From contig NZ_BAABED010000001.1 in the NCBI RefSeq assembly GCF_039539965.1, positions 124,001 to 188,000 of the forward strand: a stretch of DNA of 64,000 bases. The letters run 5' to 3'. The position numbers were made by a program, and so were the translations under genes. The DNA is from Arthrobacter methylotrophus. Its GTDB lineage: Bacteria > Actinomycetota > Actinomycetes > Actinomycetales > Micrococcaceae. Shown one piece after another: positions 29,156-37,403 of the stretch. The notes beneath the pieces are model-generated. The model had not been told where the DNA came from. It ran no database searches and saw only the letters and a list, made by a program, of their open reading frames with translations. Numbering within the stretch: position 1 is the first letter of the stretch; every line of letters starts with the position of its first letter.

Positions 29156-29453
29156 GGACTCGGGCCAGGAACACCATGGCCGCTCGCACGGAGGGTCAAC
29201 GCTAGGCACTAGGCGTGCACTGGCTTGTCCACGTGCTCACGCTGGAATTACACGGAGAACCGTCACCAACCACACGTAGATTGCCCGATTCCACCCTTAA
29301 TTCTGGTCCGTCAGCACTGAATTTCCCCCTTTTCTACACTGAGGCCGTTTTTGCGGCCCTAGTCTCCTACACAAGGACGGTCCCCGTGCCGCCGATCATC
29401 GGAGGGCCTTTCCACGGTGCCGGTACAGGACGCAACTTATGGGGGGTTGGGAA
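29156..29453 (+). other. Leader region of the daptide-type operon
   Basis: No gene was supported here. A short GGCCG-TTTTT-GCGGCC hairpin lies at 29344-29359. The region should contain the operon promoter, but no -35/-10 pair is convincing. A GC-poor stretch (29280-29345) precedes the gene, and GGGGGGTT just before the ATG at 29454 serves as the ribosome-binding site. Confidence 0.4.
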
Positions 29454-30482
29454 ATGAAACTAAGTCAGCAACAGGCGGTTGGCGCAGCGATGGACCAGTG
29501 GATTACGGGCATTCCCGGTCGAATTCCGGATCATGCAATCTTCGTTGAGAATCCTGAGCACGCTCCGTATGCAAAGGAGCTTGCCGGCGAGCAATCGATC
29601 GTCTTCGTGCTCGACGGCGGGAACGGCGCCGATGAAGACACCGTGGTTCCGGTCTCGGGGTTCTTCGATGTCGTCGGGGAAGAGCTGCTGGTTGCCGGCA
29701 GCCTCAGCCTCGAGGTCCAGGACTACCTGGCCATTCCGTTCATCAGCCTCATGGGAGTCACGGTTGTCAGGATTACTACTTCTGAAGACTGGCAGGCCTT
29801 CTTCGACGACGCAGAAGAAGCTCGACGATCGGGCCATTTCGTGTGGCAGCTTACCGAAGTCAACGCCGTCTTTGCAGAGCGCGGCCTTCTAGACGGCGGT
29901 CAAGGCGTTGATTCCCCCCTCGCAAGGCTCCACATCGCATCTGACGGAACGGTACTCAGCGGTCCCTACGGATCCACTGTTGGCAAGGCGGGCGATTCCT
30001 TGGCAGACATTCGGACAAGGTGCCTTGCGCTGGAACCGGAATCTGCACTGGCTTCTGTCTGTGATGCGGAGGCTGTTCGTGATTCCCTCGGCGCCCGGCC
30101 TTGGATTCCCCGTTACTTGGCTGCACTGGATGCCTGGAAGTTCATTCCCCGGGACGATCGCTCCAAAGCTACGATTGTCGGCTTTGGCGCCAGCGTCTAC
30201 GGAGCATCGCCCACTGACGATCTCCCCTCACCACGCGCTCCCTTCATCATCCACAGCGATGGACAGTACACACTCCTGGACACCACGTCGGGCCGGACTT
30301 TCCGGGTTGGACCTGATGCGGCGGCCATCATCGAGGCCCTCTCGAATCTGCGGCATCTCCAGCTCGCTGCGTCTGCGGTAGCTGCTGCCCTGGGCGTTTC
30401 CGTAGCGGCAGCCGAGGAATCCACACGAGCCGTCCTAGAACAGTTCGAACGGGCAGGCGTGGACGTTTTCGGCGCCGGCTGA
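29454..30482 (+). CDS. mpaC: Daptide-type RiPP recognition (RRE-like) protein
   Basis: 342 residues. The C-terminal 82 residues (about 261-342) look like a PqqD-type RiPP recognition element: strands FIIHSDGQYTLLD and RTFRVGPDAA, then helices ending LEQFERAGVDVFGAG. The N-terminal 250 residues resemble no enzyme I know. In the daptide pathway MpaC binds the precursor leader and partners with the MpaB dehydrogenase. Position as first gene, directly before the aminotransferase and dehydrogenase, supports this. ATG at 29454 with GGGGGG upstream; the GTG-like start at 29439 is less likely. Confidence 0.75.
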   Translation: MKLSQQQAVGAAMDQWITGIPGRIPDHAIFVENPEHAPYAKELAGEQSIVFVLDGGNGADEDTVVPVSGFFDVVGEELLVAGSLSLEVQDYLAIPFISLMGVTVVRITTSEDWQAFFDDAEEARRSGHFVWQLTEVNAVFAERGLLDGGQGVDSPLARLHIASDGTVLSGPYGSTVGKAGDSLADIRTRCLALEPESALASVCDAEAVRDSLGARPWIPRYLAALDAWKFIPRDDRSKATIVGFGASVYGASPTDDLPSPRAPFIIHSDGQYTLLDTTSGRTFRVGPDAAAIIEALSNLRHLQLAASAVAAALGVSVAAAEESTRAVLEQFERAGVDVFGAG

Positions 30483-30540
30483 GCTCCATAAACGTCAACT
30501 TGCCGGCCACCGCCCGTCCAATTCCGAGGACCGACACCTG

Positions 30541-31830
30541 ATGACTGCCGCACCCGCCCTTGATACCTCCAGCACCCGACTTCCGCTCTGGGTACCATTT
30601 GTTACCCAACACAATTTTCCCGTCGATAGCTACACTGCCGTCAGGGCCCATGGCGTCCACGTAGATTTTGAAGACGGGCAACGACGCCTGTGCGCAAAGA
30701 GCGGACTGTGGAACACCAACCTCGGCTACGGTAACCCGCGAATTGCCGGTGCAATTGCCAGAGAGCTTGAGGCAGCGTCCTATCTTCCGTTGTTCAGGAC
30801 TGCGAATCGCAAAGCAATCGAGGCGGCAAACGCGCTGCTCTCACTCCCGGCTCACTCCTTCGAGAGGGTGGTCTTCTCTACTTCCGGGGGTGCTGCCAAC
30901 GACGCCGGCATGAAGCTCGCGCGCCAATACTTCCTCTTGGACGGACAACCCGAGCGAAAAATCATCGTAGGGCTGGTCGGCAGCTATCACGGGCTGACCT
31001 ACGGGAGCCAGGCTCTCAGCGGTGACCACCTCGCTCAGACGATCTACGGGGTGGACCGCCGCAATATACGGCACATCAGATTCGACGACGGGGGCGCCGA
31101 ACTGGCGCTATTAATGCGCAGGGAAGGCCACAGAGTGGCCGCAGTCATCGTTGAACCTGTCCTTGGATCCGGGGCGGACGTCGTGCCAGCGAGCTTCGTG
31201 CGTTCCTTGTTGACCTTCCGGGAGGAGCACGGCTTCCTGGCCATCGCAGATGAAGTGGCCACGGGCTTCGGACGAGTGAATTCATGGTTCGTCTCGGATG
31301 AATGGCCCACGGCCCCGGACATCATTGTGACGTCCAAGGCCATGACGAACGGTACCAGTGCGTGTGCCGCCCTTCTGATTGGACAGCGAGTAACCCGAAA
31401 GTTCGATTCCACGGAATCTGTCTTTGTCCATGGAGAAACCCAAGCAGGAACACCCGCCACGTGCGCCGCGATACTTTCGACCATCGAGGAAATGAAAAGG
31501 CTGGACCATGGCGGTCTCACAGCGGTGGTCTCGGCTGGACTTGATCGCCTCATTGTCCGGCTCATGGGCATTCCGGGCGTCAGCACCACAACCGGTCGGG
31601 GCTGCATGCGGGGAATCAAGCTGGAAACAGCGCAGGGGGAACCGCTGTCAGCAGACGGCGTCCTGGCCGTCGTGAGGCATATTCATCAAGCTGGCGCAAT
31701 CGTGCAGCCAGGACCGGGGAGGATCCAACTCCTTCCGGCCTTGGTCTTCACAGAAGAGAACTTTGAGGAACTCCACGCCGCAATCACAGCCGGTCTCAGC
31801 GCCGCCCATCGGGACGGGATCTTCGCATGA
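30541..31830 (+). CDS. mpaD: Daptide-type class III aminotransferase
   Basis: A 429-residue PLP enzyme. Class III features: LCAKSGLWNTNLGYGNP (substrate/PLP region), STSGGAANDAGMKLARQY (about 113-130), GSYHGLTYGSQALSG (147-161), DEVATGFGR (237-245) and the Schiff-base Lys266 in TSKAMTNG. In daptide synthesis MpaD turns the C-terminal ketone, formed from Thr, into 1,2-propanediamine. It lies 58 nt after the RRE-like gene and its stop overlaps the dehydrogenase start (ATGA). Confidence 0.85.
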   Translation: MTAAPALDTSSTRLPLWVPFVTQHNFPVDSYTAVRAHGVHVDFEDGQRRLCAKSGLWNTNLGYGNPRIAGAIARELEAASYLPLFRTANRKAIEAANALLSLPAHSFERVVFSTSGGAANDAGMKLARQYFLLDGQPERKIIVGLVGSYHGLTYGSQALSGDHLAQTIYGVDRRNIRHIRFDDGGAELALLMRREGHRVAAVIVEPVLGSGADVVPASFVRSLLTFREEHGFLAIADEVATGFGRVNSWFVSDEWPTAPDIIVTSKAMTNGTSACAALLIGQRVTRKFDSTESVFVHGETQAGTPATCAAILSTIEEMKRLDHGGLTAVVSAGLDRLIVRLMGIPGVSTTTGRGCMRGIKLETAQGEPLSADGVLAVVRHIHQAGAIVQPGPGRIQLLPALVFTEENFEELHAAITAGLSAAHRDGIFA

Positions 31831-33041
31831 TCGCCGACCGGACCTGGAACACGCGCTGCGTCATTCTCGATCAGGGAACGTCTGCCAGATATGTCGGCAC
31901 TCTGATCCGTGGGCGGACCGGACTTGTTGTGGACGGCGCACTCCCGGAACACCGGGATCGACTCCTGGATGGGGATCTCAAGGGAACGCCGGTCCTGGAG
32001 CTCGGCGCGCGGCCTGTCTCTTTCACGACCCTAGGGCTTGTTGAGGAGTTTATCCGGGGCTACGATCTCACCACCGTTGTGGGACTTGGGGGCGGTTCCG
32101 TCCTGGACGCAGTGAAAATCTCCGCGCTCTTCACAGCCGATCCGTGTTTTGCTGAATTCGCGGCGCGTCACGCCAAGCGATCGGGCCTCATCGTCCTGCC
32201 TTTCGGGGCCGAGCCAAATACTCGACCCAGAACCATTCTGATGCCGTCCACTGTGGGAACCGGCGCCGAAGTCAGCGCTGTAGCGTGTCTGGACACCGAC
32301 GTCGGACGCCACCTGATTGCTTCACGTCACCTTTCAGGTGACGTCGCGGTACTTGATGCCGGCCATTTGTCCACCCTCCCGCGGCAGCTGGTGCTCGAAG
32401 GGCTGCTCGAAGCGCTTCTCCGGGTGGCCGGAACAATGATCGGCAGTTCCCCGAGTATTTTCGACGACGACGCGCTCTCGGTTCTGGTGCGAATGGTGCG
32501 GTTGGGGCATCGCTTGACGCGCGAAGACTCCCCGGAGCTGCGGCTTGCTGCGGCCCGGTTGAGCATGGAAACCCACACCGGATGGTCGCTCATCGCTCGC
32601 AACCCGTATGGGGCCAAACACTGGTACGTCGCGAATGAACTGGCGTACGTGACGGGTGTGAGGAAAATGACCGCAACCGCCACTGTCATTGAAGCGATAT
32701 GGGACGAGATTGAAAACGGCGCCACTGCCTGGGGCGAGCCCCATCGTTTGGCCGCCCTGTGGTCCGCGGTAACGAGTGTTGACCCCTCGCTTGGCGACAC
32801 CGCAGCTTCCGGGATCAAGAAGCTCATGGTGCGATGGGGAATCCACGGGCTCGATGAACTGAGCGAACAGACTGCCATGAAAACAGCCAACCTGGCCGTC
32901 AGCCGCTGGGGCGGGGTGTTACCCATGCTGCACGGCGTCGATGGGGTCCACATCCTGCGCGTCCTCCGGAAAGCCATCAACATGCGGCGAGCCTTGCCAA
33001 GCCCAGTGGGCCACCAACGAGTGGTAAGGGAAAGGGGGTGA
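31827..33041 (+). CDS. mpaB: Daptide-type iron-ADH-fold dehydrogenase (oxidative decarboxylase)
   Basis: A 404-residue protein of the iron-containing alcohol dehydrogenase fold, with the NAD loop VVGLGGGSVLDAVKI (84-98) and MPSTVGTGAEVSAVACL (139-155). In daptides MpaB oxidises the C-terminal Thr, which then loses CO2 to leave a ketone. The usual metal motif DxxxH appears replaced by EALLR (195-199) in my alignment, while His265 (GAKHW) and His306 (GEPHR) remain; metal use should be judged with care. The ATG overlaps the mpaD stop. Confidence 0.8.
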   Translation: MIADRTWNTRCVILDQGTSARYVGTLIRGRTGLVVDGALPEHRDRLLDGDLKGTPVLELGARPVSFTTLGLVEEFIRGYDLTTVVGLGGGSVLDAVKISALFTADPCFAEFAARHAKRSGLIVLPFGAEPNTRPRTILMPSTVGTGAEVSAVACLDTDVGRHLIASRHLSGDVAVLDAGHLSTLPRQLVLEGLLEALLRVAGTMIGSSPSIFDDDALSVLVRMVRLGHRLTREDSPELRLAAARLSMETHTGWSLIARNPYGAKHWYVANELAYVTGVRKMTATATVIEAIWDEIENGATAWGEPHRLAALWSAVTSVDPSLGDTAASGIKKLMVRWGIHGLDELSEQTAMKTANLAVSRWGGVLPMLHGVDGVHILRVLRKAINMRRALPSPVGHQRVVRERG

Positions 33042-33045
33042 ACAC

Positions 33046-33189
33046 ATGAACAGCAGCGGCGCACCAAGGCTTCTGGACCTTGAAATTCAGGAGTTGGAAA
33101 GCATCGAAGTTCCGGACGACTGGAGCGAACGTATCCACGGAATCACAGTAGGACTCTCTCTGGTCGGACTCGGCGTCGCCATCACCTGA
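33046..33189 (+). CDS. mpaA1: Daptide-type precursor peptide 1
   Basis: A 47-residue peptide starting 4 nt after the dehydrogenase stop, with AAAGGGGGTG upstream. The N-terminal leader holds LLDLEIQELESIEVPDDW, shared in pattern with the other two peptides; the C-terminal part is a hydrophobic helix-like core ending VGLSLVGLGVAIT. The last residue is Thr, the residue modified in daptides. There is no Cys. It was too short for normal gene prediction and is called from context, ribosome-binding site and similarity to its neighbours. Confidence 0.85.
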   Translation: MNSSGAPRLLDLEIQELESIEVPDDWSERIHGITVGLSLVGLGVAIT

Positions 33190-33235
33190 TGCGGCGGGAC
33201 AAATGAGGCAAACGAAACAAAAGGGGGTGAACACA

Positions 33236-33361
33236 ATGCAAGATCAGCTCAATATCTCCATCCAGGAAATCGAATCCATGGATACACCGGACTTCAACAA
33301 TTGGTTCCTCGGGGTGTCCCAAGGTGTGGCCATCGGCGTCATTGCCGTCGGCATCACCTAG
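33236..33361 (+). CDS. mpaA2: Daptide-type precursor peptide 2
   Basis: A 41-residue peptide with leader QLNISIQEIESMDTPDF and hydrophobic C-terminus VAIGVIAVGIT, ending in Thr. Its ribosome-binding segment (AAAAGGGGGTGAACACA) is almost identical to that of precursor 1, which suggests that the two arose by tandem duplication. No Cys. Ser28 and Thr41 are the only hydroxyl residues beyond the leader. Confidence 0.85.
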   Translation: MQDQLNISIQEIESMDTPDFNNWFLGVSQGVAIGVIAVGIT

Positions 33362-33415
33362 ATGGACGCACAGCCAACTATCCGACACCCAGAAACGCCA
33401 TTGAAAGGAGGAGAA

Positions 33416-33553
33416 ATGATTGCAACCTCAAACCTTCAACTGACCGTTGAAGAACTGGAGAACCTCGACACACCTGACGACACTCCGTGGTACATCCGTG
33501 CCGGTGACGTCGTCATCATCGCCGGCATCGTCGTTGGCATCGCCGCGACCTAG
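33416..33553 (+). CDS. mpaA3: Daptide-type precursor peptide 3
   Basis: A 45-residue peptide with leader NLQLTVEELENLDTPDD and C-terminus VVIIAGIVVGIAAT, again ending in Thr. AAAGGAGGAGAA directly precedes the ATG at 33416, a stronger site than those of peptides 1 and 2. A longer reading from the ATG at 33362 is rejected because it lacks such a site. No Cys. The PDD motif at 20-22 is shared with peptide 1 and may mark the leader/core border. Confidence 0.85.
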   Translation: MIATSNLQLTVEELENLDTPDDTPWYIRAGDVVIIAGIVVGIAAT

Positions 33554-33637
33554 TCCGTGCGCGCGGGTGGGGAAGCGCTCATATTCGCCACCCGCGCGCA
33601 CACCCGTCCCCCATGTGCCTCCCGAGAGTACGAGTTA

Positions 33638-34462
33638 ATGAGAAACGCAAGCAACGAGACTGCTGACGACATCCTGCGCGCCATCGGTCACGGGGATCCC
33701 CCTGAGGACCTGTACGGCATTGAGGGTTCCCGCCTTTACGACAAAATCACTGCTGCTGACCTTTCCGAGCTTCCTGAGATTCTGGGCGCCGCAAGGAAAA
33801 CGACCGGACCAATCCTCGAATTGGCCGCAGGGTCCGGCAGAATTACCCGGGCACTTCTCGCCCTGGGACGTCCGTTGACAGCCGTTGACTCTTCACCGGA
33901 AATGCTGCAGATGCTGAGGGAAAGGGCCGCGACCCGATCCTTTAATCCTCAAGGGGTCGCTGTGGATGTCATCGAAGCCGACATGTCCCGGCTTCATGTT
34001 GATGATAAGTTCGGCTGCATTGTCCTAGGGGCCAGCTCGGTAACGCTTCTGTCTCCTGAGCAGCGTCGGGAGCTCTTTCGTCGAGTGCGCGATCGCCTTA
34101 GCCCTGATGGCCGCTTTGTGCTCACGGTCCTGGACGCGGAGCAATCCGGGCAGCAGCCACATGATCAGGGCGGAACGAAGGCCGGATATTCGGTGCTTGA
34201 CGCCAACTCGATCCTGTTCACTATTGAACGCCGGGATCCGGGCAACGGAACACGGCACGTGACCATGATCAAGGTCGATTTTGATGAAGGAAGGACATAC
34301 CGCTCAAGCGCGTATGCCAGCGAGATAGCTTACGTCCGCAATGAGGTCATTGAAGCGGAACTCACCGCTGAGGGTTTGCACGTTCGCGAAAGACGTGCTG
34401 TTCGGATCCCCTCGCTGGTCCGTTCGCTGAACGGGGTCGAAATGTGGGTGTGCGGGACATGA
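33638..34462 (+). CDS. mpaM: Daptide-type SAM-dependent methyltransferase
   Basis: 274 residues from the ATG at 33638, with motif I LELAAGSGRITRALL (60-74), the acidic loop TAVDSSPEM and post-I/motif II FGCIVLGASSVTLLSPEQRREL. This is the class I fold. In the known pathway MpaM dimethylates the new C-terminal amine. The stop overlaps the YcaO gene start by 4 nt. The frame is open upstream to 33557 but that part has no good ribosome-binding site. The 84-nt gap after precursor 3 has no clear terminator. Confidence 0.85.
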   Translation: MRNASNETADDILRAIGHGDPPEDLYGIEGSRLYDKITAADLSELPEILGAARKTTGPILELAAGSGRITRALLALGRPLTAVDSSPEMLQMLRERAATRSFNPQGVAVDVIEADMSRLHVDDKFGCIVLGASSVTLLSPEQRRELFRRVRDRLSPDGRFVLTVLDAEQSGQQPHDQGGTKAGYSVLDANSILFTIERRDPGNGTRHVTMIKVDFDEGRTYRSSAYASEIAYVRNEVIEAELTAEGLHVRERRAVRIPSLVRSLNGVEMWVCGT

Positions 34463-35709
34463 TGATCGACGCAGCACGGACCTTGGATCCCTCCCTGGGC
34501 TTGGTTTCCGACGCGCGGGTCTACGTCCCGAACGAGGTCGGTCTGTGGCGCACGGTAGCGCATTTGGCCAATGACCGGGGGACCGCGGAACACTCATCCG
34601 GGTTCTCTTCTGCCGTCGGAGCATTCGACGCTAACAGGCGGCGGTCCCTCACCAGGGGAGCCGGCGAAGCGGTAGAGCGCTTCGCGCTGGTTCCGGTGCC
34701 GCCCGATTCGGGACACCTCCTCGTGACCACACCCTGTGAGGAAAAACGGATTGACTTCGTGTCAGCCGGACTTGGACACGCCTCGGCCCTCGGTTCCGAG
34801 ATTCCGTGGTACCGGGCAATGGACCTGGTTTCAGGGAATGAATCGCATATTCCGGCGCCGGTGGTGGATTACAGCCCCCGCGGAATTCCTCAAGAAGCGC
34901 CCGTCGCCCGGTACTTCGATCCATCCCCGAACGGCGCGGCAGCAGGACCCTCGGAACGTTTCGCCAAGATCACCGCGATAGCGGAAATCATTGAGCGGGA
35001 TGCCTTCTTATGGGCCTGGCGCCACAGGACACCGCTCAAGAAGTTCACCATGAAAGACATACCGGTGTCCCTGCGCAGTGATCCGTCAACCCTCAGGTTC
35101 ACCAGGCTCCTCAGAACCGCCCTCGACGCCGGGATCCACGCCACGCTCGCTTTTGTCCCCAACGACGACGGCCCCTTGGAGACCGCAGTGGGCGTGATTC
35201 TGGATGACACCGAGAATGGCCAGTTCGGTGCCGTGGGCCTTAAGGCATCCGCCGACCCTATTTCTGCCTTGCGGGGTGCCCTTCAGGAAGCGCTTCAAAT
35301 CCGGGAACTCCTCCTTGCCAGATCGCCCTCCTCAGGCACAGGCGATTCAGGGGTGACGAACGACGAAGCGAGGGCGGACTTCTGGACCACGGGTCCCGCC
35401 ATCGGTGAACTCCGCGGATGGGTGCAGTCATTCTCGAAATCGCCGCTGCCCCGTGCTCACCCCAAGCCCGACGTGGACGACTTGGTGCGGTATCTGGATC
35501 GGAAAGGAATCACCTCGCACTGGGTCAGCCTCACCCACAGGCTTCCGCCAGCGATCCAAGCGCTCGGCTGGCAAGCGGGCAAGGCAATCTGTCCAGGTGC
35601 GTTCCCCCTGACGATGGACGAATCCAAGCGACTGTGCTTCGTTCCGAGCAGCCCTGACGGGCCGTCGAGTCGGACCGCGTTCGCCTCAACGCCTCATCCG
35701 TTGATATGA
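34459..35709 (+). CDS. Standalone YcaO-domain protein in a daptide-type operon
   Basis: 416 residues with the three YcaO ATP/Mg motifs: RSLTRGAGEAVERFAL (about 62-77), AIAEIIERDAFLWAW (173-187) and SALRGALQEALQIRELLL (269-286). The C-terminus ends TPHPLI, like the PHP-type tails of many RiPP YcaO enzymes. YcaO proteins activate backbone amides with ATP to give azolines, macroamidines or thioamides. No cyclodehydratase partner (E1-like), dehydrogenase of the SagB type or TfuA is seen nearby. ATGA overlaps link it to both mpaM and the protease gene, so it is part of the pathway. Confidence 0.85.
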   Translation: MMIDAARTLDPSLGLVSDARVYVPNEVGLWRTVAHLANDRGTAEHSSGFSSAVGAFDANRRRSLTRGAGEAVERFALVPVPPDSGHLLVTTPCEEKRIDFVSAGLGHASALGSEIPWYRAMDLVSGNESHIPAPVVDYSPRGIPQEAPVARYFDPSPNGAAAGPSERFAKITAIAEIIERDAFLWAWRHRTPLKKFTMKDIPVSLRSDPSTLRFTRLLRTALDAGIHATLAFVPNDDGPLETAVGVILDDTENGQFGAVGLKASADPISALRGALQEALQIRELLLARSPSSGTGDSGVTNDEARADFWTTGPAIGELRGWVQSFSKSPLPRAHPKPDVDDLVRYLDRKGITSHWVSLTHRLPPAIQALGWQAGKAICPGAFPLTMDESKRLCFVPSSPDGPSSRTAFASTPHPLI

Positions 35710-37403
35710 ACCCTGCTCGAGAAACAACCATGTCAAGAACTTCAGACACGCGAACGGCCGTTCAGTGGCCCGTGCAGCTGGCCCCAGCTGCATCCGTTGA
35801 TGAACCCCTGCAAGCCGACGGGCCATGGATCGTGGCGATCAACGGGGTGCCCAAAGCCAGGGTCTCGCACGATGTGGCCACCGTGCTCAGAGCTCTGGAC
35901 GGAAAGAAGGACCCCGCCCAGGTAGCCCACCACATCGGCAGTCCATGGACTGCCGATGATGTCAGGGGAATTGTCCACCAACTCGTTCACACCGGTGTCT
36001 TCGACGTCACCGCGAGCCGAGCAGAACCGCGGCGAATCCAGTTCCGGGCTCCTCTGACCGTGCAGCTTACGCTCTTCAATCCCGCTCCCTTCCTCAAGGT
36101 CCTCCGTCCCGCGGTTGCAGCCATGGTTCGCCCAGGTGCCCTCGCTGCAGCTGCTGTTCTCCTGGCCAGCGGTATCGTTGGCGCTTTCACAGCGGGGCCA
36201 AATCTTTTGCGGGTGTTGGCAACGCCACTGCCCTTGGAGGCCTATCTGTTCGTCGCCGTCGCGATGTTCGCCTCCACTTTGCTGCACGAGCTCGGCCATG
36301 GAATGGCACTCGTCTATTTCGGTGGCACGCCCCGGCGTATCGGAATCATGCTGTTCTACCTCGCTCCGGCATTCTTTTGCGACGTGACGGACGGATGGCG
36401 ACTATGTTCGCGCAAACAGAGGGTGCTGGTTGCGCTGGCCGGACCTCTCGTTCATCTCGGCCTGGGGAGCGTGGCGCTGGCGGTCCAAGGCCTTATGTCA
36501 GCGACATCGCTGAGGGACGCGGCAACCCTGTACGGGATCATTTGCTATGCAATAGCCGTCCTGAATCTCTTTCCGTTTATCAAGATGGACGGATACATAG
36601 CGTTGATGTCAGCCCTGGACATTCCCCACCTACGGCGCAAATCGATCACCGCCTTGGCCGACGTCGTCAGCCACCGCCTTCTCGGTTCACATGTCCATGC
36701 CCGAGGCCAATTCCTCCTCGCCTGGTTCGGAGGCGCAAGCCTCCTATCGGGGATCGCCTTTATGGTCATCGGTTTCCAGAGACTTATCCCGATTGTTCTG
36801 CAGCTCGGATACGCCGGGCACATCGTGGTGTTTGTGGTTGTTTGTCTCTTGCTTGTGGTGGCGGCGAAAGGAGTCACCCGGTTCTTCAGCTCGGCCTCAA
36901 GGAGGGGGAGCCCGGCATGGCGGCGGATTGCTTTGCTGCTCCTTGGAACCGCTGCCGCGGCCGGGCTTCTCACCGCGATTCCGGTGACGTCGGTGGTGGT
37001 AGCCGGTTACACCTATAGCAACGGCGAACTGAAGATCGTCACCCCCAACGAATCGCCCGTTCAAGCAATCGTCCCAGGGGACGCGGTGACTTTGAAATCC
37101 CAAGGAATGGTGATCCACGAAGAACTGGCACGGGCAACCATCGGGGCGGAACCGCCGTCGAACTCCACGGCACCCATGGAAACCATCATCCCAGTGACGT
37201 TACCCGGCACGAACGTTCCCGTGCTGGCCTACCAGGGACGCCTTGAAGGTTCGGCCGATCTACCGCTCTCAGGAAGAGCAGAGGTGACCAGCAAAAGGGT
37301 GGTTCGACTGGGGGAGTGGCTCTGGAGTACCGCCTCGAATTCTCCGCTCTGGCCTGACGGATTCGGACAAGCCACCACCCACTCCGGGAAAGGAATGCAA
37401 TGA
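35706..37403 (+). CDS. mpaP: Daptide-type M50 intramembrane metalloprotease with N-terminal winged-helix domain
   Basis: 565 residues. Residues about 30-105 form a PqqD-like winged-helix (VSHDVATVLRALDGKKDP, WTADDVRGIVHQL, ending GVFDV), probably a recognition element. Then come several membrane helices with HELGH (194-198) and NLFPFIKMDG (287-296), giving the M50 zinc site. A final helix is followed by an extracytoplasmic beta-rich tail (about 430-565). It probably cleaves the modified leader during export, as assigned to MpaP. It overlaps YcaO and ABC genes by 4 nt each. Confidence 0.85.
   Translation: MNPARETTMSRTSDTRTAVQWPVQLAPAASVDEPLQADGPWIVAINGVPKARVSHDVATVLRALDGKKDPAQVAHHIGSPWTADDVRGIVHQLVHTGVFDVTASRAEPRRIQFRAPLTVQLTLFNPAPFLKVLRPAVAAMVRPGALAAAAVLLASGIVGAFTAGPNLLRVLATPLPLEAYLFVAVAMFASTLLHELGHGMALVYFGGTPRRIGIMLFYLAPAFFCDVTDGWRLCSRKQRVLVALAGPLVHLGLGSVALAVQGLMSATSLRDAATLYGIICYAIAVLNLFPFIKMDGYIALMSALDIPHLRRKSITALADVVSHRLLGSHVHARGQFLLAWFGGASLLSGIAFMVIGFQRLIPIVLQLGYAGHIVVFVVVCLLLVVAAKGVTRFFSSASRRGSPAWRRIALLLLGTAAAAGLLTAIPVTSVVVAGYTYSNGELKIVTPNESPVQAIVPGDAVTLKSQGMVIHEELARATIGAEPPSNSTAPMETIIPVTLPGTNVPVLAYQGRLEGSADLPLSGRAEVTSKRVVRLGEWLWSTASNSPLWPDGFGQATTHSGKGMQ

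Noticed and set aside
29215..29457. An 80-codon plus-strand frame in the leader of the RiPP operon
   Set aside because: No ribosome-binding site or similarity; composition differs from coding sequence and it runs into the RRE-like gene start.
33362..33553. A longer version of precursor 3 (63 residues)
   Set aside because: The ATG at 33362 has no good ribosome-binding site, whereas AAAGGAGGAGAA precedes the ATG at 33416, and the shorter form has the length of its neighbours.
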